From positions 1-8,302 of the forward strand of contig PWEB01000025.1 in assembly GCA_003553305.1 (NCBI GenBank): 8,302 nucleotides of DNA. The letters run 5' to 3'. Both the position numbers and the translations under genes were made by a program. Positions 1-5,439 of the stretch are shown here, piece by piece; the first letter of the stretch is position 1; each line of letters opens with the position of its first letter. Below the pieces are notes generated by a model, which searched no databases, was not told where the DNA came from, and was given only the letters and a program-made list of their open reading frames with translations. Source of the DNA: Syntrophomonadaceae bacterium (GTDB taxonomy: Bacteria; Bacillota; Dethiobacteria; DTU022).

Positions 1-144
1 GCTGCTCGCCACATTACCGGCTTGGTGCCCCCCCATTCCATCAGCTACCACCAGTAAGGCCATATCAGTATCGGCTTTTACAAAACAGCTGTCTTCATTG
101 CGAGAACGCACCAGACCACAATTAGTTAAACTGGCTACCTGCAA
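1..144 (-). CDS. PP2C-type Ser/Thr protein phosphatase, N-terminal part (cut by window edge)
   Basis: Leftward gene; only its first 48 codons are in the window. The reverse-strand reading contains two PP2C hallmarks: VRSRNEDS at residues 12-19, with the acidic pair E17/D18, and VVADGMGGHQAG at residues 32-43, where D35 and G36 correspond to metal-binding positions. Members of this family (PrpC/Stp/SpoIIE-like PPM phosphatases) remove phosphate from Ser/Thr using Mn2+ or Mg2+, often opposing a Hanks-type kinase; a kinase partner would lie outside the window. The start is a TTG at 144-142, chosen because an AGGGAGG ribosome site lies 8-9 bases upstream and because the PP2C fold normally begins just before the RSxNEDS motif. 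A good promoter sits at 192-220, so the gene is transcribed divergently from the methyltransferase operon. Family assignment is firm; the biological role is not visible. Confidence 0.9.
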   Translation of the reverse strand, partial: MQVASLTNCGLVRSRNEDSCFVKADTDMALLVVADGMGGHQAGNVASS

Positions 145-153
145 ATAATAAAT

Positions 154-160
154 CCTCCCT
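154..160 (-). promoter_or_regulatory. Ribosome binding site of the PP2C gene (fixes a TTG start)
   Basis: The reverse strand reads AGGGAGG followed by 9 bases and then the TTG start at 144-142. No ATG or GTG in frame is similarly placed, so this site decides the start codon. Confidence 0.75.
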
Positions 161-191
161 CTTCAGCGATTAGCAATTTCTAACCATGTTA

Positions 192-220
192 AGTATAGCA
201 AATAGAAACTGTGTAGGCAA
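192..220 (-). promoter_or_regulatory. Sigma-A-type promoter for the PP2C gene
   Basis: On the reverse strand a -35 box TTGCCT (220-215) is separated by exactly 17 bases from a -10 box TATACT (197-192). The -10 is preceded by TGC, giving an extended -10 (TGnTATACT). Transcription would start near 185 and leave a leader of about 40 bases before the TTG start, so the PP2C gene does not need read-through from further right. This is a motif match only. Confidence 0.65.
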
Positions 221-290
221 GATAACTGGCAATCTTACTGCTTTTGAAACCCTGTTCAACTATATTAAGCAAACAAAAAATAACCGACGA

Positions 291-327
291 AACCAGGCAA
301 ACAGACAGACGGACAGTTTGCCTGGTT
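291..327. repeat. Perfect 12-bp inverted repeat (hairpin) with a tandem-repeat loop
   Basis: AACCAGGCAAAC (291-302) and GTTTGCCTGGTT (316-327) are exact reverse complements around a 13-base loop built of ACAG/GACA-like units. Read rightward, the stem is followed by a C-rich stretch, so it is not an intrinsic terminator on the plus strand. Read leftward, it is followed by ten bases and then a T-run (TTATTTTTTG, about 282-273). That makes it a possible but atypical terminator for a leftward transcript coming from the 505-780 region. It could also be a protein-binding palindrome or the remnant of a repeat family. Confidence 0.6.
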
Positions 328-504
328 GGACCATCCTCCCCCTGCCCGGAGAATCAAGATTACCCCCCCCTGTCTTCACTCGTAAGGAAATTACCGAAAA
401 TATGACTTTTCCAAAGTATAAAAAAAAAATTTTTACTGTTTTAAAAGGTTATTCCAGTAACTTTGTGTAATTATATTTTAGGCAGTTTAGGTATGTCATT
501 TAAT

Positions 505-756
505 TAATTGTTACTGTTCAGCTCTAGCCGTGATGCATTTTGAGCTGGTGACATTGCGATAGAGCGGTCGCAATGGTCGACGAAGCAAAGGTTGCTGCTG
601 ATCGGCCTGTATGGATCCAGGCCTCCGAGGCCTGAGCCATGGACGAATGCCGAGGGCAACCAAAGTGAAAGCCTGCAGCTGAGTCGCCGCCATTGCCCGC
701 GAGGAGCTGGCACCAGACCAAAACGCAGCACGGCTGTACAGACACAGGTAATTATA
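505..756. other. GC-rich, imperfectly palindromic, multi-hairpin element (candidate structured RNA or MITE)
   Basis: The outer arms are 526-550 and 711-735: 21 of 25 positions are complementary. Weaker complementarity continues outward to TAATT-like sequence at both ends. Inside are three nested hairpins. The first pairs 553-559 with 568-574 (ATTGCGA/TCGCAAT). The second is a long arm pairing 590-595 with 656-661 (GGTTGC/GCAACC), 603-606 with 649-652 (CGGC/GCCG), 611-614 with 637-640 (ATGG/CCAT) and 618-624 with 628-634 (CAGGCCT/AGGCCTG). The third pairs 676-680 with 705-709 (CAGCT/AGCTG) and 684-687 with 699-702 (TCGC/GCGA). Base composition is clearly richer in G+C than the flanks. I cannot match it to a known RNA family. 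Strand is unresolved: two outer-stem mismatches become G-U pairs on the minus strand, whereas the unpaired junctions are A-rich (AAGCAAA, AAAGTGAAA), as in many functional RNAs, on the plus strand. TAATTA at 501-506 and 749-754 could be a target duplication of a small inserted element. Confidence 0.55.
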
Positions 757-781
757 GGTTTGGAGCATTTGAAAAGGTCAA
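751..781 (-). promoter_or_regulatory. Possible leftward promoter reading into the structured element
   Basis: On the reverse strand there is a perfect TATAAT (756-751) and a TTGACC (781-776), five of six bases matching consensus. The 19-base spacer is longer than the preferred 17. If active, the start would fall near 744, at the right edge of the palindromic element, and the transcript would run through it toward the hairpin at 291-327. The TATAAT also lies within the AT-rich rim of the element, so it may be coincidental. Confidence 0.35.
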
Positions 782-796
782 TAAGTAGAAGGTGTT

Positions 797-1528
797 ATGA
801 TGGAGCAATTTGTCTGGCATATATATGCACATGTTTACGATTTGATTTTGCCGGAACTGAGCCCTTACCAGCAGATGATCAGGCGGGTATATGAAGCCTT
901 AGATCCCAGAAAAGGAGAATGTTATCTTGATGCTGGTTGTGGAACCGGCAACTATTTGTTGCCGTTCCTTGATAGCGACCATCATTTAACGTTGGTTGGG
1001 ATCGATTATTCTAATGCTATGTTAAAGCGAGCCCAAAAAAAGCTAAGAGGTAGAGAAGAAAAAGTTGATTTGTACGAGCTAGATTTAAATAATGATTTGC
1101 CTTTTGATAAAGGGGTTTTTAATGGTGTGACCTGTATAAATGTGCTTTATGCAATAAAAACACCGAAATTTGCAATACAGGAGTTATACCGGGTACTTAA
1201 TAATGGAGGCAGGATGGTCTTGATTACCCCCTTAGATGAGCCTGAAATGTTGCCGATCTTAAAAGAACATTTAAGCACTTTAAAAGCTAACTACCCTAAG
1301 TTATGGGGGCTAATATTTTTTTATCAGATTATCAAGTTTTTTATGCCTGCCCTGATTTTTGTACCAATCAACATTTATATTAAGAGCAATAAAAAATATC
1401 ATTTTTTTTCAGAAGAAGCAATCCGGTTATTATTAACCTCTAATGGTTTCCGCATCCACGAAATTGACCTGATTTATGGGCAACAAAACTGGTTTATTGT
1501 AGCTGAAAAAAGCCAGGTCAATGCTTGA
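797..1528 (+). CDS. Class I SAM-dependent methyltransferase
   Basis: A 243-residue protein with the Rossmann-type methyltransferase core. Motif I is LDAGCGTGNY (44-53), the glycine-rich loop that binds S-adenosylmethionine. The acidic residue ending strand 2 is D70 (VGIDYSNAML), expected to bind the ribose hydroxyls. YELDLN (93-98) and the strand-4/5 region VTCINVLYAI...YRVLNNGGRMVLITP (111-145) complete a Methyltransf_11/25-like fold. After the core comes an unusual, very hydrophobic stretch (about 172-195) that could associate with membrane or bind a lipid-like substrate. The C-terminal part (FFSEEAIRLLLTSNGF) resembles the usual substrate-side helix. The ATG at 797 is only 2 bases after AAGGTG; the adjacent ATG at 800 has better spacing and may be the true start, one residue shorter. 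It is the first gene of the rightward set, 28 bases ahead of a ketoacyl synthase, so an acyl, polyketide or other hydrophobic substrate is a reasonable inference. The substrate cannot be read from sequence. Confidence 0.9.
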   Translation: MMEQFVWHIYAHVYDLILPELSPYQQMIRRVYEALDPRKGECYLDAGCGTGNYLLPFLDSDHHLTLVGIDYSNAMLKRAQKKLRGREEKVDLYELDLNNDLPFDKGVFNGVTCINVLYAIKTPKFAIQELYRVLNNGGRMVLITPLDEPEMLPILKEHLSTLKANYPKLWGLIFFYQIIKFFMPALIFVPINIYIKSNKKYHFFSEEAIRLLLTSNGFRIHEIDLIYGQQNWFIVAEKSQVNA

Positions 1529-1544
1529 CAACAAGATAAGAATC

Positions 1545-1550
1545 AGGAGG
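1545..1550 (+). promoter_or_regulatory. Ribosome binding site of the ketoacyl synthase gene
   Basis: AGGAGG lies 6 bases before the ATG at 1557. An in-frame ATG at 1521 overlaps the end of the methyltransferase gene, has no such site, and would add 12 residues (MLDNKIRIRRNK) ahead of the conserved family start. The 1557 start is therefore preferred. Confidence 0.85.
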
Positions 1551-1556
1551 AATAAG

Positions 1557-2780
1557 ATGCCAGAAGCAGTTATTACCGGGCTTGGACCGGTAGCACCAAA
1601 CGGTATTGGTAAAGATGTCTTTTGGAAAGCTATATCCTCAGGCAAATCAGGTATTCGTGAGATCAGTAAATTTGACACTGCCAACCATTCCTGCAAGATA
1701 GCAGGGGAAGTATTGCCGGAATGGTATGAAAAGATGTTAAAAGAACTGCCTGAATGGCTTCCGGATTCGAAAGCCTGTAAATTTTCAGTTTTGGCAGCGA
1801 AGTTAGCTTTGGAGGATGCCGGGTTAACGCCTGAAGAAGTAGGTGAACGTAACTCCGCAGTTTATATGGGTGTAAGTTCTCAGGACATGGAAGTGATCCA
1901 AAGAGAATACAAGAACCAAATGGAAAATGGGTTAACGACCCCCGGGTTCCTTGCATCAGGATTTCCTCATATTCCTGCCTTGATTATTTCACATTTTTTA
2001 AAGTCTTTTGAAAACGTGGTTACTATATCAACGACATGTACTTCAGCGGTAAACTGCATTTATTATGCTGCTAATATGATTAATAACGGTGAAGTTGATA
2101 TTGCTATAGTCGGTGGTGTAGACACAGCGATAACTCCTCTCGTTATGTCTGGATTTTGTTCTGCCGGGTTAGTATCTACCAAATATAATGATACTCCAAA
2201 AAAAGCAAGCCGGCCTTTTGATCAAAATCGAGATGGCGGAATCCTTTCTGAGGGGGCAGGAATCGTGATCCTTGAAGAGAAAAAATATGCCCAACGCCGG
2301 AAATCTCAAATCTATGCATCTTTTGCCGGTGGGGGCCTCTCAACAGCGATGTCACCTTCGTGGATGAAGAGTTCCATGCAGGATGCAATGTCAAAAGCAC
2401 TTAATAGTGCTTGTTTAAAAACCAACCAAATTGATTACATAAGCGCATCTGCACCAGGGGATGTTATGATTGATCAGGTTGAAACTGAAGCAATAAAAGG
2501 ATTATTTGGAACCAATGCATATAACATACCGATCAGTTCCATTAAATCGATGATAGGCAATCCCGGAGCTGCAGCCGGCTTGTTCCAGGTGATAACCACA
2601 GCTTTATCAATTAAGTACAAATATATACCACCGACAGTTAATTTAGAGCAGGCTGGGGATAAATGTGACCTTGACTTCGTCCCTATTAAGGGAAGGGTAG
2701 CCAGGGTAAATCGGGTTATGGTTAACATGCGCGGCTTTGGAGGGGGTTTTACCAGTTTAGTATTTAACTCATCGGATTAG
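1557..2780 (+). CDS. Divergent beta-ketoacyl synthase (FabF/KAS II-like thiolase fold) lacking both active-site histidines
   Basis: A 407-residue protein, the normal length for a FabF-type condensing enzyme. It starts with the typical AVITGLGPVAPNGIG (4-18). The nucleophile region is TISTTCTSAVNC (156-167) with Cys161, followed by VDIAIVGGVDTAITP (180-194). The RPFDQNRDGGILSEGAG segment (219-235) matches RPFDxxRDGFxxGEGAG. KSMIGNPGAAAG (330-341) keeps the family Lys330, and GFGGG (393-397) is the C-terminal glycine loop. Known KAS II enzymes use a Cys-His-His triad. Here the first His site (AHGTxT) reads SASAPGD, placing Ser298 at the His position, and the second (KSxxGH) has Asn335. Chain-length factors, by contrast, lose the Cys, which is kept here. 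The protein may therefore be an acyltransferase or condensing enzyme without normal decarboxylation, or part of a heterodimer. No acyl carrier protein, ketoreductase or partner synthase is visible in the window. It lies 28 bases after the methyltransferase and upstream of the kinase genes, in the same direction. Confidence 0.88.
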   Translation: MPEAVITGLGPVAPNGIGKDVFWKAISSGKSGIREISKFDTANHSCKIAGEVLPEWYEKMLKELPEWLPDSKACKFSVLAAKLALEDAGLTPEEVGERNSAVYMGVSSQDMEVIQREYKNQMENGLTTPGFLASGFPHIPALIISHFLKSFENVVTISTTCTSAVNCIYYAANMINNGEVDIAIVGGVDTAITPLVMSGFCSAGLVSTKYNDTPKKASRPFDQNRDGGILSEGAGIVILEEKKYAQRRKSQIYASFAGGGLSTAMSPSWMKSSMQDAMSKALNSACLKTNQIDYISASAPGDVMIDQVETEAIKGLFGTNAYNIPISSIKSMIGNPGAAAGLFQVITTALSIKYKYIPPTVNLEQAGDKCDLDFVPIKGRVARVNRVMVNMRGFGGGFTSLVFNSSD

Positions 2781-2794
2781 TAAATCATGCTAAA

Positions 2795-2806
2795 TTTCTA
2801 TAGAAA
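2795..2806 (+). repeat. 12-bp perfect palindrome abutting the annotated kinase ATG
   Basis: TTTCTATAGAAA is an exact palindrome occupying the place where a ribosome site for the ATG at 2807 should be. It has no G-rich Shine-Dalgarno sequence. It may be chance in AT-rich DNA or a small operator; its main value is as an argument that 2807 is not the start. Confidence 0.35.
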
Positions 2807-5365
2807 ATGCAATTGTTTACCTATATCTTACCAGGGAGTTTGATAACATTGTTTGCTGTTGAAGTATACTTATTATTAGCAACTATTCTTTTCCACCTTT
2901 TAATGGGTATTATAGTCATTGCCAATAATCCTTACAGTGCTATAAACCGCTTAATGGTAGGCTTGTCTTTAAATGTTATTTTATGGTCCTTTTCTGTGCT
3001 AATGATAACCATTAACACAGATTATAATGCCTTGTTATTCTGGATCAGAGCCAGTCATGCATTTGTTATTTTTCTTCCCTGGCATGTTTATGCTATAGCA
3101 ACGTCTTTTCTTTGGACCAATCCTTTTTCTGATAAAAAGACAATTGTATTTTTGATTGCCAGCCTGTTTTTTTCTGTAATTAGCTTTACTCCGCTTGTAA
3201 TTGAAGGGGTAGGGGAACCATTATTGATGAAAGAGCTCCAACCCGGTCCTTTGTTCATTTATTTTTCGCTGTTCTTAATCGGGGTTCTGGTTAATTCCAT
3301 AATATTATTATCCAGGAAACTCATTGATTCCCGTGGTTTAATTCGTATCCAGATGAAATATTTAATATGGGGGATTATCAGTTTTATTATTCTTTCTACT
3401 CTGGTCAATTTGTTTCTTCCTCTAATGGGGATATGGGAATTAGGGTCTTTTGATTTGCGTCCACTGGGACCGGTATTCTCCCTGGTTCTTGTTGGTTCGA
3501 TAAGTTATGCGATTGTTAAATACCGATTTATGGATATCCGTTTTGCTTTTCGCCGGAATCTTGCCTTGTTTATATCCGCTATTATTTTAATTGCTGTTTT
3601 GATCATGTTATTCCGCTTTTTTGAGGAATTTAAAACAATACTGCCAGGTGTTAACCTGGAGTTAGTTGTTATCCTGGCTGTGCTGGCAGTTATTTTTGTT
3701 TTGCCTCCACTGCGGGATAGGATTCAGGTTCTTTTGGACAGTTACCTCTTCAAAAAAGTGACTGACTACCATTCTTCGCTGCTTAAACAGGTCAGAGATT
3801 TATTTACTGTACTCGATCTTGAAGAACTCATGGAATCTATAAACCGCAGCATTGTCCACGAGATGGATCTTGAGTTTGGTATTTATGGATGTAAAATCAA
3901 CGGGGAATACTATTTTTCTGACAAGTTAAAAGGATCATCGGTAGGGAAAAGCTTTGGAAGAAATGTTATCACTCCTGACAGTTCTCTTGTTCTTTATGCT
4001 GAGGAATATAAAGATATGTTTTTGCAAACAGATTTCAAACGAATTAAGCCAGGCTTGCTTCGCGAGCCGCTGGAGCGTGAAATGAAGGAACTGGGAATTG
4101 AGGCAGTTGTTCCCCTGCTTTCAGAGGACAAGGTAGAAGGGATCTTATTTCTAGGCGCGAAGTTGTCTGGTGAACCATTTTTTAAGGAAGATGTTCAGTT
4201 ATTATCGATAATTGCTTCTCAAATTACGGTAGCTATGAAAAATGCCAGGTTATATCAAGACCTGCTTTTGGTTAAGCAGAACCTTGAAAAAATTGTGGCA
4301 AATATGGGAAACGGTCTGGTGGCAGTTAATGAAAACGAAGAAATTACAATCTTCAACAGCGAAGCGGAAACCATTACTGGAATTTCTGCCGACAGAGCTT
4401 TGGGCTGTAAAGCTTTGCCCGTCCTGGGAAATAGCTTGTATGAAATATACAGGCAGACTATTGAAGATGATTTTGGCAAAGAAGAAGAAGTTAAGCTGCA
4501 GTTAGAAGCAAAAGAGAGGTTTATTAAATGCAACACTTCAATGTTGGAATCTCGGGATATTGATCATTGTGAAGTGATTATGGTTTTAAGTGATTTGACC
4601 CGAATTAAAGAGTTAGAAAAAGAAAAAAGCCAATCTCAAAGGCTGGCTTCACTGGGAGAAATTGCAGCAGGCATAGCTCATGAAATTAAGAATCCTCTCG
4701 TATCGATTAAAACGTTTGCTGATCTATTACCGGTTAATTACGATGATCAGGAGTTTCGATACAGTTTTTCACGGGTTGTTAGTCAGGAAATAACGAGAAT
4801 CAATGATCTGGTCGGGGAATTGCTTAATTTTACTAAAGGGTCTGAACTTTATTATGAACAGTTTGAATTACCAGCTCTTCTTGATGAGGTTATATTGCTT
4901 CTTTCTTTTCAAATGGAAAAACAGAACATCATGGTTCAAAAAGTTTACGAAGACAATATGGGCCTTGTAAAGTTGGATCGCGGCCTGATTAAGCAAGCTG
5001 TTTTAAATATTTGTGTTAACGCGATTCATGCGATGCCAGAAGGTGGTAAACTGAAAATCGGAGTGGCCCCTGTTACTTCACCACCAGCCACTACCAGGGG
5101 GAAAAGCAAAAAAGATAGAAGTCCGAGCGTTAAGCAGGGTAAAGAAATAGAAAATCAAGTAAAAATATATGTCAGTGACTCCGGGAGAGGAATCCCCCAG
5201 TCAATAAGAGATAGGGTGTTTGATCCTTTTTTTACCAGTAAAACAGATGGAGTTGGCATCGGTTTGAGTTTAAGCCATAAGATTGTTACTGCTCATGGAG
5301 GGCAGATTAAGTTTTCCAGCCGTGAAGGAAAAGGAACAGTGTTTGAAGTATTATTACCACAATAA
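2807..5365 (+). CDS. Polytopic membrane sensor histidine kinase (multi-TM, GAF, PAS, HisKA, HATPase)
   Basis: 852 residues from the ATG at 2807. The first 300 residues hold about nine hydrophobic segments (approximately 15-40, 46-70, 82-104, 113-133, 147-168, 185-206, 221-237, 251-270, 285-300), resembling a 7TM histidine-kinase sensor module plus two extra helices. Then come a GAF domain (about 325-485), a PAS domain (about 490-600), a dimerisation/phosphotransfer domain with H-box AGIAHEIKNPL (phospho-accepting His625), and an ATPase domain. The latter has N-box Asn738 (VNAIHAM), G1 box DSGRGIP (791-797), F-box FDPFFTSK (805-812) and G2 box GVGIGLSLS (815-823). All catalytic boxes look intact, so this should be an active kinase. 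A basic, low-complexity insert of about 30 residues (about 753-784) lies between the N and G1 boxes. The ATG at 2807 lacks a ribosome site; TTG at 2849, 10 bases after AGGGAG, is a credible alternative start. It follows the ketoacyl synthase by 26-68 bases. The ligand is unknown. Confidence 0.92.
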   Translation: MQLFTYILPGSLITLFAVEVYLLLATILFHLLMGIIVIANNPYSAINRLMVGLSLNVILWSFSVLMITINTDYNALLFWIRASHAFVIFLPWHVYAIATSFLWTNPFSDKKTIVFLIASLFFSVISFTPLVIEGVGEPLLMKELQPGPLFIYFSLFLIGVLVNSIILLSRKLIDSRGLIRIQMKYLIWGIISFIILSTLVNLFLPLMGIWELGSFDLRPLGPVFSLVLVGSISYAIVKYRFMDIRFAFRRNLALFISAIILIAVLIMLFRFFEEFKTILPGVNLELVVILAVLAVIFVLPPLRDRIQVLLDSYLFKKVTDYHSSLLKQVRDLFTVLDLEELMESINRSIVHEMDLEFGIYGCKINGEYYFSDKLKGSSVGKSFGRNVITPDSSLVLYAEEYKDMFLQTDFKRIKPGLLREPLEREMKELGIEAVVPLLSEDKVEGILFLGAKLSGEPFFKEDVQLLSIIASQITVAMKNARLYQDLLLVKQNLEKIVANMGNGLVAVNENEEITIFNSEAETITGISADRALGCKALPVLGNSLYEIYRQTIEDDFGKEEEVKLQLEAKERFIKCNTSMLESRDIDHCEVIMVLSDLTRIKELEKEKSQSQRLASLGEIAAGIAHEIKNPLVSIKTFADLLPVNYDDQEFRYSFSRVVSQEITRINDLVGELLNFTKGSELYYEQFELPALLDEVILLLSFQMEKQNIMVQKVYEDNMGLVKLDRGLIKQAVLNICVNAIHAMPEGGKLKIGVAPVTSPPATTRGKSKKDRSPSVKQGKEIENQVKIYVSDSGRGIPQSIRDRVFDPFFTSKTDGVGIGLSLSHKIVTAHGGQIKFSSREGKGTVFEVLLPQ
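2833..2838 (+). promoter_or_regulatory. Candidate ribosome site supporting a TTG start at 2849 for the membrane kinase
   Basis: AGGGAG is followed by 10 bases and an in-frame TTG at 2849. The upstream ATG at 2807 has no comparable site. Starting at 2849 would remove 14 residues before the first membrane helix and give an 838-residue protein. The spacing is a little long, so the choice stays open. Confidence 0.4.
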
Positions 5366-5439
5366 ACTGGGTGGGCTGACATTCAGGATTATCCTTTTAT
5401 GTCCAAGGACTATGATTTTAGTAGAAAAGAGTGATTTGA

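Noticed and set aside
334..372. C-rich plus strand / G-rich minus strand (eight-C run at 363-370, GGGGGAGG on the reverse) as a G-quadruplex or ribosome site
   Set aside because: The G-runs are separated by a loop of about 15 bases, too long for a standard quadruplex, and the reverse-strand ATG directly abuts GGAGG with no spacing and opens only about 24 codons.
186..470. 94-codon rightward open frame (MLSIANRNCVGK...)
   Set aside because: It overlaps the PP2C promoter and the 291-327 hairpin, has no ribosome site, contains homopolymer-derived residues (KYKKKIF, PPP) and shows no family motif.
416..500. Plus-strand promoter for the methyltransferase operon upstream of the palindromic element
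   Set aside because: TATAAA (417-422) and TATATT (472-477) lack acceptable -35 boxes at 16-18 bases; no convincing rightward promoter could be picked by eye.
504..768. Three overlapping leftward open frames of 73-85 codons, and a rightward one at 592-894
   Set aside because: They are open in several frames at once because the palindromic element is GC-rich; the sequence is better explained by base pairing than by coding, and 592-894 runs into the methyltransferase gene out of frame.
1521..1556. Upstream ATG at 1521 as ketoacyl synthase start
   Set aside because: It overlaps the methyltransferase end, lacks a ribosome site and adds a non-conserved 12-residue extension; AGGAGG points to 1557.
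5376..5416. Internal promoter between the two kinases (CTGACA and TATGAT)
   Set aside because: The two boxes are 29 bases apart and no suitable -35 lies 17 bases before TATGAT.
5366..5439. Terminator in the gap between the two kinase genes
   Set aside because: Only a 4-bp GTCC/GGAC inverted repeat is present, with no T-run, so read-through is expected.
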